Position numbers and translations under genes: made by a program. A stretch of 56,283 nucleotides of DNA from Candidatus Poseidoniales archaeon (GTDB lineage Archaea; Thermoplasmatota; Poseidoniia; Poseidoniales; Poseidoniaceae), in NCBI GenBank assembly GCA_003602605.1, contig QQRW01000028.1:1-56283 (forward strand), written 5' to 3'. Position 1 is the first letter of the stretch, and every line of letters starts with the position of its first letter. Shown here one piece after another: positions 18,458 through 27,389 of the stretch. Under the pieces are notes generated by a model. It saw only the letters and a list, made by a program, of their open reading frames with translations. It ran no database searches and was not told where the DNA came from.

Positions 18458-19356
18458 TCGCTCGCCTCCTGATGGTTTCGTTCGGGCCATTCAACGATTG
18501 CATTCCCTGTTCCAATGATGGTACCGTAACCGTGCAGAATCCCAGGGTAGTTGGGGATGTCAAGCGTTGAAAGGAGCCAAGACAAACCGCCTCCGTCGCT
18601 TTCTGCGATTGCTTGTTCGGTAAACTCTGGCATTTCGTCAAGTATTCGCTGCGATTGTCCAGTCCGGAAGTATTCGATCATTCGCATGTCCCATAGATGC
18701 ATTGCATGGCTGGTAATATGTTCCTTGCTCATGTCTTCAGGGATGGCTGATTCCGTAGTGAAATGTCGGTGTGAAAGTGAATTACTTGCGAGTACAACCA
18801 CTTTTTTCCCACTGGCGAGGATTGCTTCACGTGTGACTCGACCCAGTTCCATCATCATCTCTTGCATAACTTCGACGGAATAGTAATCTCTCGAACGGTT
18901 GCTTGACAAAACCACCAGCGGCTTATCCCATTGCGGATTGAACATGTGTCCGGTCGTTATTGTTCCATAGTCCACTCGGAAGTCTGGGTTTTCCATCATT
19001 TTGACGGCGAGCCCAGCGTCCGCAGCTCGGTCATGTATTTGGCGAGCCAAGTCAACATCGATGTTCAAGTCGTAGTGGTATCGGAATAAGTTAGGGAAGA
19101 CTGGGTCGACTGAGAGACTCTTGAAACTGGGCAGACCAAGAAAGTGTGTACCGATGTAGGTCTGCCAATGCGGAGAAAGCAAAACAATTGCATCGTAATC
19201 AACATCGGCCAGCGATTCACGCAACCGCTCATATCCCCAACGTAACTGCTCCCAACCGCCTTCCGCAGTTGGCTCATTTTGCTCGGGATTCTCTGCATAA
19301 ACCAAATGCGGTGGATGCGGTGCTAAGCAGCCTGCGACAATTTCGCCCTTCGACAT
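18454..19356 (-). CDS. Class III extradiol ring-cleavage dioxygenase, catalytic beta-like subunit (2-aminophenol 1,6-dioxygenase-like)
   Basis: This is a 300-aa LigB-family protein. The expected non-haem Fe(II) ligands are present: H14 in APHPPHL, H63 in LLSPHWQTY and E252 in AIAESDGGGLSW. The spacing equals that remembered for AmnB of 2-aminophenol 1,6-dioxygenase (H13, H62, E251) shifted by one. Length and subunit pairing with the downstream alpha-like gene also match that enzyme. It would cleave an o-aminophenol-type ring next to the hydroxyl to give an aminomuconate semialdehyde. Start MSKGEIVAG at 19356; an ATG 15 nt upstream is possible. Other catechol-type substrates cannot be ruled out. 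The gene is divergent from a small membrane-protein gene. Confidence 0.88.
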   Translation of the reverse strand: MSKGEIVAGCLAPHPPHLVYAENPEQNEPTAEGGWEQLRWGYERLRESLADVDYDAIVLLSPHWQTYIGTHFLGLPSFKSLSVDPVFPNLFRYHYDLNIDVDLARQIHDRAADAGLAVKMMENPDFRVDYGTITTGHMFNPQWDKPLVVLSSNRSRDYYSVEVMQEMMMELGRVTREAILASGKKVVVLASNSLSHRHFTTESAIPEDMSKEHITSHAMHLWDMRMIEYFRTGQSQRILDEMPEFTEQAIAESDGGGLSWLLSTLDIPNYPGILHGYGTIIGTGNAIVEWPERNHQEASE

Positions 19357-19456
19357 GAACAACCCATGCAACGGGGGATTATATCGGCATCGGAGAATGC
19401 CGCTTCTCTCGTTCTTTCAACCGAACCCTCAAACAACACGGGCATTTGGGGGTGAT

Positions 19457-19948
19457 ATGGAGCAGGACGAGGTGAGCACTGAGGTGCCGATTCAAAATCA
19501 GTTCTTACTTCGAGCCTTTGATTTTGACACCGGCTTGCGGCATATTATCGCTCCTGCGCTACTTGGAGCAGTCTTCGGTGGCCTATGGCAATACAGTGTT
19601 ATGCCAAATATTGGTGAAATCAATCTGCCAAATCCAATACACGGTGCATTTCTGGTCAGCATTCTGTTGTCTCCACTGATGTATCGTATTTTGGTCGGCG
19701 ACGAAATGTCCCGATGGAAGGAATACACACTTGGCCTTTCTTTGCTTGGACTCGTATTTTCGATGATATGGCTCTCTGGCTGGGGCGCAGTATTTTGTGG
19801 AGGATACGGCGCCTTGCTGGTTTGGGTCTGGATCAGTACGGATTGGGGGAGATACGATCTTCCTCCATTTCGTTATGGAATATGGCATGCTTTTGCTATT
19901 GACTTGGGTGCGTTTGCAGGAAGTGTCTTGGTGTACGCACAACTCTAA
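19457..19948 (+). CDS. Unknown multi-pass membrane protein, 163 aa
   Basis: The ATG at 19457 is preceded by GGGGGTG, which fixes this start over in-frame upstream ATGs that would overlap the divergent dioxygenase gene. The product begins with an acidic soluble stretch (MEQDEVSTEV) and has about five hydrophobic segments, around residues 30-45, 60-76, 88-105, 110-124 and 144-162. There is no conserved motif that I recognise. Its stop abuts the stop of panB with no spacing. Function unknown. Confidence 0.7.
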   Translation: MEQDEVSTEVPIQNQFLLRAFDFDTGLRHIIAPALLGAVFGGLWQYSVMPNIGEINLPNPIHGAFLVSILLSPLMYRILVGDEMSRWKEYTLGLSLLGLVFSMIWLSGWGAVFCGGYGALLVWVWISTDWGRYDLPPFRYGIWHAFAIDLGAFAGSVLVYAQL

Positions 19949-20770
19949 TCACGAGGTGTAACTTTCATCGTTGTTCGGGAAATCTCCCGAACGGACATCT
20001 GAGCAGTAACTCTTGATGGCGCCATCAATCTCATCAGCAAGGTTGAGGTATCGCCGAAGGAAACGCGGCGAGAAGTCCATTGTGATTCCAAGCAGGTCAT
20101 GAAGAACCAAAACTTGTCCGTCGCAATCAGGTCCTGCTCCAATTCCAATCGTCGGAATTGAGATGGCTTCACTGACTTTTTGAGCAAGTTCGCGAGGTAT
20201 TTTCTCCAGCACTATCGCAAAGCAGCCAGCCTTTTCAAGTAACTTTGCATCTTGAATAAGCTTCTCAGCCTCTTCATCTTCTTTTGCACGAACAGTGTAT
20301 GTCCCAAACTTGTAGATGGATTGGGGTGTTAGGCCGAGGTGTCCCATTACGGGTATTCCGGCAGTAAGGATTCGTTCGATAGATTGCAATATTTCAGCAC
20401 CGCCTTCAAGCTTGACAGCATGGCCTTCAGATTCTTTCATGATTCGAATTGCAGATTCCAGTGCGATGGCAGAGTTTCCTTGGTATGTACCAAAGGGCAT
20501 ATCGACGACAATCAAAGCACGATCAACCGCTCTTTGAACGCATTGAGCGTGATAGATCATGTGTTCAAGCGTGATGGGCACTGTAGTGACCTGCCCAGCC
20601 ATGACATTCGATGCGGAGTCACCGACCAAGATGACGTCGACACCCGCTTTGTCAACGAGTTTGGCTAAAGAGTAGTCGTATGCGGTCAGCATGGTGATTT
20701 TTTCACCTGCACGCTTCATCTCCTGAAGTGTGTGGGTAGTTATCTTACGCGCTTCTTTGTGAACCGACAT
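19949..20770 (-). CDS. panB: 3-methyl-2-oxobutanoate hydroxymethyltransferase (ketopantoate synthesis)
   Basis: At 273 aa it is close to bacterial and archaeal PanB. Motifs visible are [28 protein letters not shown] with a metal-binding Asp, VVDMPFGTY with the second metal Asp, [17 protein letters not shown], and [21 protein letters not shown] near the end. It transfers a hydroxymethyl group from methylene-tetrahydro(methano)pterin to 2-oxoisovalerate, the first committed step toward pantoate and coenzyme A. The start at 20770 ([10 protein letters not shown]) leaves a 43-nt gap after the LON-domain gene; longer in-frame starts overlap that gene. It may belong to the operon that starts with the luciferase-like monooxygenase, although the pathway link is not obvious. 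Confidence 0.95.
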   Translation of the reverse strand: MSVHKEARKITTHTLQEMKRAGEKITMLTAYDYSLAKLVDKAGVDVILVGDSASNVMAGQVTTVPITLEHMIYHAQCVQRAVDRALIVVDMPFGTYQGNSAIALESAIRIMKESEGHAVKLEGGAEILQSIERILTAGIPVMGHLGLTPQSIYKFGTYTVRAKEDEEAEKLIQDAKLLEKAGCFAIVLEKIPRELAQKVSEAISIPTIGIGAGPDCDGQVLVLHDLLGITMDFSPRFLRRYLNLADEIDGAIKSYCSDVRSGDFPNNDESYTS

Positions 20771-20813
20771 GGATGTGCCACGGTTATGTTTGATTTGAAA
20801 CCCTCGCAGGAGT

Positions 20814-21539
20814 TCATTCCTCGTCGTCTTGCACCATGGCCACATTATGTATCAATTCTTCAATCGCCTCGTCAATGGATGAGCATGCAAGGACTTGCTG
20901 TTTCGCCTCCAGTGTTGAGAGTACGAGGCCAGCAACAGCGTAGATGGAGTCGGAATTCTCATCGATTGTTCGATTAACCCGTTCACTCACCCACATTTCC
21001 AAGATGTCTTCTTCAATCCGTAAGACTGTCCCTATACGGGTTAGGACATGATTCATCATCCCTTTGAGAATAGATTGTTGTTCTTCGGTAATGTTTGAAT
21101 CCATTGTGTGGAACTCTACATTAGCACTGATGTAGAGTTTTGAGTGCTCGGCATCGTCTGGAATCATGTCAAGCAGTTGTTGGACATCGGGTAAGATTCC
21201 ATCGTCTTCAACCATTTCCTCAAACATCGGAGCACTAAACGGTGGCAATGCTGGAGCAATAGTGTCCGTGATTGTGAATCGCCTTCGACCGATAATTTGT
21301 ACGAAATGATTGCTGCCTTTGGTTTCGTGATGAAGGATTTCTGCTTCACAGCCATGTGTTCTTGGTCCATCCCAAGCATTGGTCGGTGAGAACGGGTCGT
21401 TCATCACTACGCCGAAATTATTCTCATCAAGCAGACAGTCATCGAGCATTTGTCTGTATCTTGGCTCGAAGATTCGTAATTCTTGAATTTCTCCTGGCAT
21501 CAGTACCATAGGGAGAACGAAGAGCGGCAGTTGAGACAT
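20814..21539 (-). CDS. LON substrate-binding-domain protein, 241 aa
   Basis: The protein opens with [14 protein letters not shown] and [12 protein letters not shown], the signature of the N-terminal domain of Lon proteases (PF02190 type), and continues with [12 protein letters not shown]. There is no ATPase or protease domain, so it is a stand-alone LON-domain protein. The C-terminal ~90 residues are helical and acidic. Stand-alone LON domains bind protein substrates or act in ubiquitin-like systems in eukaryotes; the archaeal role is not known to me. A membrane LonB gene is ~20 kb away, but no direct link can be shown. Spacing to ALDH upstream is 36 nt and to panB downstream 43 nt. Confidence 0.85.
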   Translation of the reverse strand: MSQLPLFVLPMVLMPGEIQELRIFEPRYRQMLDDCLLDENNFGVVMNDPFSPTNAWDGPRTHGCEAEILHHETKGSNHFVQIIGRRRFTITDTIAPALPPFSAPMFEEMVEDDGILPDVQQLLDMIPDDAEHSKLYISANVEFHTMDSNITEEQQSILKGMMNHVLTRIGTVLRIEEDILEMWVSERVNRTIDENSDSIYAVAGLVLSTLEAKQQVLACSSIDEAIEELIHNVAMVQDDEE

Positions 21540-21575
21540 ATTCTCAAAATCGGCGTTTACCTTTTGAAGATATGT

Positions 21576-23036
21576 TTAGTTAGGAGATTCGGGGTTCTTG
21601 ACGCAAACATTGGTCATTTCTGAAAAGAATTCCATCGACCATTTGCCGCCTTCTCTCCCTACGCCAGAATTCTTAACTCCGCCGAATGGTGTCCTAAGAT
21701 CTCTGTGCAACCAGGTGTTTACCCAGACGATTCCAGTTTCGATTTTCGTTGCAAAGTTTCGACCACGTTCAAGATCCTTGGTCCAAACAGAACCTGCAAG
21801 CCCGTATTCGGAATGATTCGCCATCTCAATGGCCTGTTTTTCCGAATCAAAAGTATGAATCGTAACCATTGGACCAAAGATTTCCTCCGTAGCGCATCGG
21901 GATGTGTAGGATAATCCAGATACAACGGTTGGTCGCAAAAATGCTCCAACACCATCAGGGCCCGTGAAACCAGTCATCGCCCGGGTTCCACCCGTCAACA
22001 CTGTTCCCCCTTCAGCGAGCCCCAACTCAATGTACGACTCGACTTTTTCGAGATGCTCAGGGGAGATCACTGACCCCATGACCGTCTCATCTAAAGACGG
22101 ATTACCAATTTTGATTGAATTGACTTTTTCGATAAACTGCTCGGTGAATTCTTCTGCTATTGCCGAGTCGACGATTATTCGAGAACCACAGAGGCACACC
22201 TGCCCCGAATTGGTGAAGGCGGCCCGTACTGCACCGTCGACGGCCAGTTTAAGGTCGGCATCTTTGAGCACGATGGTTGCGTTTTTGCCACCCAGTTCCA
22301 ATGATAATTTCTTGAACATAGGTGCAGCAGTTCGTGCCACTATTCGACCGGTTGCTGTGCCGCCGGTAAAGGAAATTCCCTTGATGCCTGGTGCTTCGAG
22401 GATGGACTGACCAACCTCTGGTCCAAGCCCGTGAACGAGGTTAAACACACCTGCAGGTAAGTCCAATTCATCCAAAGTTTCCGCCAATATATTTGCTGTG
22501 AGCGGTGTGATTTCACTCGGTTTAGCAACAATTGTATTGCCCATCAGAAGTGCGGGTGCAACCTTCCAACTGAGGAGATAGAGAGGCAGATTCCATGGTG
22601 TGATGAGGCCAACGGTTCCAACCGGCGAACGGTGGACATAGTTCATTGCATCAGGCATTTCAAACGTCATTTCAGTTTGTTCCCTGCTGAAACCAGCAAA
22701 GAACCGAAAGTTACTGACCGAACGTGAAGCATCCACGCGACGAGCAAGTGAAATTGGTTTCCCAGTATCCATCGATTCAGTTTGTGCAATGTGTTCATGT
22801 TTCTTTTCGAGAGCGTCTGCGATGCGGTCGAGCCAATCTGCTCGTTCAAGCATTGAAAGAGCACCCCATTCAGATTGTGCTGAGTGCGCAGCATCGACTG
22901 CCATCTGTACGTCGCTCACTTTTGAACGTGGAATCGTTGCAATACACTTTGCAGTTGCTGGGTTGTAATCCTCGAGTGTCTCCCCATCCAATGCGGCTTG
23001 AAACACTCCACCGATGTAGTTCTTGATTTCGAGCAT
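21576..23036 (-). CDS. Aldehyde dehydrogenase, 2-aminomuconate-6-semialdehyde dehydrogenase-like, 486 aa
   Basis: This is a full-length NAD(P)-dependent ALDH. It carries VGLITPWNLPLY for the oxyanion Asn region, the cofactor turn FTGGTATGR, the general base Glu in LELGGKNA, the nucleophile Cys in NSGQVCLCGSR, and EEIFGPMV. The LHRDLRTPFGGVKNSGVGREGG ending (positions near the 3' end) and overall style resemble the ALDH8/AmnC group that oxidises 2-aminomuconate or 2-hydroxymuconate semialdehyde. The start at 23036 (MLEIKNYIGG) follows the asparaginase stop by two bases. The product of the nearby LigB dioxygenase pair would be a natural substrate. Succinate-semialdehyde or betaine-aldehyde type activity is the alternative. 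Confidence 0.88.
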   Translation of the reverse strand: MLEIKNYIGGVFQAALDGETLEDYNPATAKCIATIPRSKVSDVQMAVDAAHSAQSEWGALSMLERADWLDRIADALEKKHEHIAQTESMDTGKPISLARRVDASRSVSNFRFFAGFSREQTEMTFEMPDAMNYVHRSPVGTVGLITPWNLPLYLLSWKVAPALLMGNTIVAKPSEITPLTANILAETLDELDLPAGVFNLVHGLGPEVGQSILEAPGIKGISFTGGTATGRIVARTAAPMFKKLSLELGGKNATIVLKDADLKLAVDGAVRAAFTNSGQVCLCGSRIIVDSAIAEEFTEQFIEKVNSIKIGNPSLDETVMGSVISPEHLEKVESYIELGLAEGGTVLTGGTRAMTGFTGPDGVGAFLRPTVVSGLSYTSRCATEEIFGPMVTIHTFDSEKQAIEMANHSEYGLAGSVWTKDLERGRNFATKIETGIVWVNTWLHRDLRTPFGGVKNSGVGREGGKWSMEFFSEMTNVCVKNPESPN

Positions 23037-23038
23037 GC

Positions 23039-24154
23039 TCACATCTCCACATCGTACAGCCATCTGTCTTGATCTGGGTCCCATTCATCCCAAGTCGGTA
23101 ACTTTTCCAGATGAGGAAGGTAGTGTTCAGGTACAATGCCCGGGACAATGAATGCTTTTTGTCTGTGCAGAGGGTAAGGGTTACGTAGGTTTATTCCGAG
23201 TACACCAAGCACTGCGCGGGCAACATACCACATTGCTTGGGAGTTCCAGCCATGTGCGATTTTAACTACAATTCCGAGTCCTTTTGGGTAATCTGGGTGT
23301 TCAATAGCTAGTCCAAGTAATCCATCAGCGCCCTCTTTAGCGATGACTTTTCCTTCTCCCGCCTTGAGAACAGTTGAGTCGAGGCGATTGAAACCTCCGA
23401 CAAGGTCTGGATGACGAACCATCGCCTCCCAAATCCAATCTTTGTCCTTGTCTCGCACAAGCCCAGCATAGATTTGAGCTAATTCAGCAACAGTGTTGGA
23501 CACCGTTGGTAGCCCACAACCGTCTTTTGCAATTCGAAGAGGTTTCCATTCTTCACCGAGATAGGTTCTTAATTCAGCCATGTAGGCATCGAATACCTCG
23601 TGTGTAGGAAGAGTGTACCCTGCACGATTCCAGCCCTTTTTCCGGCAACCAAGTAAGATTGCTGCGTGTTCTCCTGAACAAGTGTGATACCACCTGCGGG
23701 GCCTTCTGACTTGACGTCCAAATTGGATTAATGGTACATCGAGTGGAGTGAGCATGAGTGGCCATTCCTCCTGCGCTAACAGCGATTGAGCGGCAGCAAC
23801 GTGTTCCGTGTCACCGTTGTGAGATGCCACCGCTATCGCTTTCTGTTCCCAACTGGTGTCGGCCAGTTCTTCAGTGAACGCTTTGAGCATGAAGGGTTTC
23901 ATCATTGAACGCCCGTAGCACAATACATTTCCTCCAAAGGAATGGATGACTTCATCACCGTGTGACCAAGCGATTGCTCCATGAATGGTCGTTTCAGATA
24001 CGCCATTTCTTCGATAATCGACCAATGGCTCCCAAGCCACTTCTCGGCCCGTAGGAATTCCCTCTATTTTCTCGCCGAGAGGTGATTCCGGGTAGAGTGA
24101 ACTGCCTGGCTTGCCGGGCTCAACTGCGGATGGTGTACTGTGGTCGATTGCCAT
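23039..24154 (-). CDS. L-asparaginase II family amidohydrolase, 371 aa
   Basis: It resembles the thermolabile asparaginase II family (PF06089 type): E-x-x-HxG(A/C) near the N-terminus (ETTIHGAIAW), the SMMKPF motif, ASHNGDTEHV, CSGEHAAIL and KDGCGLPT, then a conserved EGADGLLG. The family hydrolyses L-asparagine, and members may use other amides. The ATG at 24154 has GGAG about ten bases upstream, and this start lies 4 nt after the luciferase-like gene; a TTG six codons upstream is rejected. The tight spacing to the monooxygenase and ALDH genes suggests a shared catabolic operon, perhaps releasing ammonia from an amide intermediate. The real substrate is unknown. Confidence 0.88.
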   Translation of the reverse strand: MAIDHSTPSAVEPGKPGSSLYPESPLGEKIEGIPTGREVAWEPLVDYRRNGVSETTIHGAIAWSHGDEVIHSFGGNVLCYGRSMMKPFMLKAFTEELADTSWEQKAIAVASHNGDTEHVAAAQSLLAQEEWPLMLTPLDVPLIQFGRQVRRPRRWYHTCSGEHAAILLGCRKKGWNRAGYTLPTHEVFDAYMAELRTYLGEEWKPLRIAKDGCGLPTVSNTVAELAQIYAGLVRDKDKDWIWEAMVRHPDLVGGFNRLDSTVLKAGEGKVIAKEGADGLLGLAIEHPDYPKGLGIVVKIAHGWNSQAMWYVARAVLGVLGINLRNPYPLHRQKAFIVPGIVPEHYLPHLEKLPTWDEWDPDQDRWLYDVEM

Positions 24155-24158
24155 TCTT

Positions 24159-25409
24159 TCACGCTCCTTCAAGCATTTTTTCGACCCGAGGTGCGACCTG
24201 TTCCATATAGGCAGTCATGTCTCTGCATACTCTTTCTGAGTCGTGATTAAAGAAATCGAACCATGCCATGATTCGGTCTTCTGGATGGAAACGCTCTACG
24301 ATTTGCTGAGCGATCTCTTCTGCATTCCCAATGAGCGCATTTTGCGCAGCATTCTCGACTTTCGACGGATCGATTGTTCCTTCGAGTGCATTCCAATACG
24401 CTCCCAATGCAGCTTTGGCTTCTCGGTGAGCAGCCAGACTCTGTTCTTCAGAAGTAAGGCCGTCTTCAGCGTTCAAGAACACAAACGATGTTCGTGGCAT
24501 ATCGCTGCGCTTCCATGAGCCTCCATCGGGATGGAATACTTCGCTCATCCGTGCGTGAGTCGCATCAATGACTTCCGGCTTGGTTATTGAAAGGTTGAAC
24601 ACTTTAACCGGCAAGATTGTGTTAAGATACTCTTGAGCACGTGGGTCATGAGTTCCTGCTATGAGGCCCAATAACTCTCTTCGGAAGGTGCATGGGATAA
24701 TTTTCAGATCTTCAAACACGTATCGTTTAGGGATTTCAATTTCTTCTGGTGTCTCGTTTAATTGTTCAAACTCGACTGCAGCATTCTGCACTTTCTCCCA
24801 ATCTTCATCGCTGCGAAAATTCGCTCGAGTTAAGACGGTTTCATAGGTGGAGTTCGAATTGACCACATCACCTCGAAGGAGTTTCAAGAAAATGTCACTC
24901 GCTTCCATGAATATTTGGCCACGAAGAGCGGGCCATGCTGCCTCTTCAATTGAATTGCGTGGCACGATGCCATACGGTCTTGCCATAAATTCAAATCGTC
25001 CAGCAGAGAATCCGATGTGCAATTTTCGCTTTTCATCGGGGTTGAGTCCGTGCAAATGGAGTGTATTTGCGATTCGTTCGGCCTGAGCAATCGGGCCGCC
25101 GGATGCTAGAATCGAGACAACGGCACTACCAATTTCGATGTTCTTGGTTTGACGAAAGGATTCCATTGCCAGTTGAGGAAAATCGGTACAAAGACCAACT
25201 TCGCCTTTCCAATGAGGTACAACTGGCTTTGAATTCATTTGCTGTGTTACGGTCGATAAATGGGCCTGAGCAATCCATCCAACACCGAAGCCTAGTGAAT
25301 CAGCAACCTTGAGTTGTTGGAAGTAGTTTCGGAACATTTCCTGTTCTGTTGGAACATGTCCTTTGGCGTCAGGAGTCTGACTGATTGAGAAGAAAATGTC
25401 ATGTTTCAT
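24159..25409 (-). CDS. Luciferase-like flavin-dependent monooxygenase, 416 aa
   Basis: The protein has the bacterial luciferase (LLM) TIM-barrel layout: a strand start HDIFFSIS, ADSLGFGVGWIAQAH, IEIGSAVVSILASGGPIAQAERIANTLHLHG as one long conserved core, and IGFSAGRFEFMARPYGI. An AEEIAQQIVERF helix near the C-terminus is where family members close the flavin site. Such enzymes use FMNH2 or F420 and are either monooxygenases or dehydrogenases; archaeal members may use F420. It is the first gene of a close cluster with asparaginase II and ALDH. Substrate unknown. Confidence 0.82.
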   Translation of the reverse strand: MKHDIFFSISQTPDAKGHVPTEQEMFRNYFQQLKVADSLGFGVGWIAQAHLSTVTQQMNSKPVVPHWKGEVGLCTDFPQLAMESFRQTKNIEIGSAVVSILASGGPIAQAERIANTLHLHGLNPDEKRKLHIGFSAGRFEFMARPYGIVPRNSIEEAAWPALRGQIFMEASDIFLKLLRGDVVNSNSTYETVLTRANFRSDEDWEKVQNAAVEFEQLNETPEEIEIPKRYVFEDLKIIPCTFRRELLGLIAGTHDPRAQEYLNTILPVKVFNLSITKPEVIDATHARMSEVFHPDGGSWKRSDMPRTSFVFLNAEDGLTSEEQSLAAHREAKAALGAYWNALEGTIDPSKVENAAQNALIGNAEEIAQQIVERFHPEDRIMAWFDFFNHDSERVCRDMTAYMEQVAPRVEKMLEGA

Positions 25410-25473
25410 CGGTGGGCACCATTACGCCCAGTCGAGACCACATCATAACGAGTGTGGATGAACCGTATGGATT

Positions 25474-26319
25474 TCAGTCTTGATTTGAATTTGAATTACG
25501 GTTGTTAAAATCGGCGAGGTCCTCTATTCTTTGACGAACTGCGATTGGGGTTGGCAATCCTGCATTGATGAAGGTGTGGAGGCAATCCGACAGTTGAAGC
25601 ATTGCTGTCTCGTAGTCCTCTGCAATCTCAGCGATGTCAGCAAGTCCCCACCGTGCAACGAGTTGACCTGAAAGGTCTTCCAACTCACCAGCGAGTTCAA
25701 GCGATTGTTCATACAGGTCTTTGGCAGCAGCGAAGTTTCCGATGGTAGCCTGTGAATGCGCAAGGTCTGCCATTGCTTCGATTTGTGCTTCTTCATCTTT
25801 CATCTTTAATGCCAACTCGATACGACGTGTACCGTGTATAATCGCAGTGTCATGATCGTTCATTCTTTTTGCGCATGTTTCCAATAATGCAAGTCCGTAC
25901 GCAATCCCAGACGAGTCCTCAATCGACTCTCGTAGCCTGATTGAACGGTTTGTGAAGGTTTTCGCCTCCTCATATTCTTCTTTCCCTAAATGCAGGAGGG
26001 CGACATGGTGGAACACAGCAGCTGCGAGCGGAGCACCGCCCTCAATTAATTCAGATTTAACAGCCAGTTCTGTGAATATATCGACATCAGCAACTGAATA
26101 TTTATGCCCCTCAAAATCTGCCCAACCTTGTTCGATTTCATCCGCAGCATTTTGTTTGGCATGGTGCAATAAGCGCTCAGACAATTCGATATCATCGAGT
26201 TCCTGCGCTAAAGGAATGAGTCGAAGGGCGAGTGGAGTGTTGATGTCGTCCATTGCTCCACCAGCAGTGAGCATGTCCAGGATTTTGCGTGCTTGTTCAG
26301 CATTGACTTCTCCGTTCAT
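25474..26319 (-). CDS. TPR-repeat protein, 281 aa
   Basis: The protein is entirely helical with tandem tetratricopeptide-like units. Examples are AAVFHHVALLHLGKEEYEEA, AIHG-type helices, and AAAKDLYEQSLELAGELED with LVARWGLADIAEIAEDYETA. Each pair has the usual A-x-x-Y/F and G-x-A spacing. There is no signal peptide and no catalytic domain. TPR proteins act as scaffolds for complexes; no partner can be named. It lies 64 nt upstream of the luciferase-like gene on the same strand and may share its transcript. The C-terminal end is Asn/Ser rich. Confidence 0.8.
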   Translation of the reverse strand: MNGEVNAEQARKILDMLTAGGAMDDINTPLALRLIPLAQELDDIELSERLLHHAKQNAADEIEQGWADFEGHKYSVADVDIFTELAVKSELIEGGAPLAAAVFHHVALLHLGKEEYEEAKTFTNRSIRLRESIEDSSGIAYGLALLETCAKRMNDHDTAIIHGTRRIELALKMKDEEAQIEAMADLAHSQATIGNFAAAKDLYEQSLELAGELEDLSGQLVARWGLADIAEIAEDYETAMLQLSDCLHTFINAGLPTPIAVRQRIEDLADFNNRNSNSNQD

Positions 26320-26408
26320 GCCTCGTCGCAGTCACCACGCGTCAAGAACCTATGTGTTTCTCATCTTCGAAGTTAAACCTTGATAACAGAGTTCACGCAT
26401 GGCCATGT

Positions 26409-27389
26409 ATGGGAAATTATGATGGGTATCTACAAGGGTTGAGCCTTGCAGCCATTCTCATCCTTGCCCCAATTGCCCTGCAGTCCATATTGTCCGACGA
26501 TTCGGAAGTCGTCTATGTGCTGGTTCCTGGCGAAGATGAGACGACGACGATTTACATCGAAAACAACACTTCAACGAACGATGCACGTGCACCGGAACTC
26601 AATCGGTCAGAAGTTGCACGAATCGCTTCGTTCAACATCAAAGTATTTGGAGAAACCAAGATGAGTAAACCAGCAGTAGTTGACGCATTGGTCGATATTG
26701 TTCTTACCTATGATTTGGTAGCTGTCCAAGAAATCAAGGACATTGACCAAACGGTTCCCTACGATTTCCTTGATGCAATTAATGCCAAGTCTCCAGTTAC
26801 TTGGGAAATGCTTCTCAGCCCGCGTAGCGGTCTTCAGGACGACGACCAATCTTCACAGGAACAATATGCGTTCTACTACAACACCTCTGTTTTTCAAGCG
26901 ATAGGGAACGGAACGTTGCACAACGACAGCGTAAATGATGACTTCCAACGAGAACCGTTCATCGGACAGTTTGAACTGCTCGATGAAAACGGCACCGGGA
27001 CTGGCTTTGATTTGAGCCTCATCACAATACACACCAAGCCAGGCGATGAGACAATTGGAGAAATCAATGCTCTCCACAATGTAGTGAATACATATTTGGA
27101 AAACAATTCTGATGAGGAGGAAGTGGTTATACTCGGAGATTTAAACGCTGCATGCTCCTATGTTTCATCGAACGAGTTATCCAATTCCCCGTTGGCTCAT
27201 TCCAATTACACTTGGATTATTGAAAACAACGTTGATACAACCGTTTCTGACAGTTATTGCGCTTATGATCGAATCGTTACGAACGGTGACTTAGATGGCC
27301 GTTTAGTTGGCACTTGGGGCGTTGACACGTCCTTCTCTGACAGCGATATATCAGACCATTATCCGGTTTGGTTTGATATCAAAAGATGA
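26409..27389 (+). CDS. Secreted or membrane-anchored endonuclease/exonuclease/phosphatase (DNase I fold), 326 aa
   Basis: An N-terminal hydrophobic segment (LSLAAILILAPIALQSIL) acts as signal or anchor. A DNase I-like domain follows with all main motifs: ASFNIKVFG (Asn), AVQEIKD (metal Glu), LITIHTKP (catalytic His), VILGDLNAACSY (Asp and Asn), YDRIVTN and the final SDHYPVWFD (Asp-His). The start MGNYDGYLQG at 26409 places the hydrophobic segment correctly. Secreted nucleases let marine microbes take phosphorus and nucleosides from dissolved DNA. A phosphodiesterase acting on another substrate is the alternative. The gene lies between two minus-strand genes, and its stop abuts that of the SDR gene with zero spacing. 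Confidence 0.88.
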   Translation: MGNYDGYLQGLSLAAILILAPIALQSILSDDSEVVYVLVPGEDETTTIYIENNTSTNDARAPELNRSEVARIASFNIKVFGETKMSKPAVVDALVDIVLTYDLVAVQEIKDIDQTVPYDFLDAINAKSPVTWEMLLSPRSGLQDDDQSSQEQYAFYYNTSVFQAIGNGTLHNDSVNDDFQREPFIGQFELLDENGTGTGFDLSLITIHTKPGDETIGEINALHNVVNTYLENNSDEEEVVILGDLNAACSYVSSNELSNSPLAHSNYTWIIENNVDTTVSDSYCAYDRIVTNGDLDGRLVGTWGVDTSFSDSDISDHYPVWFDIKR

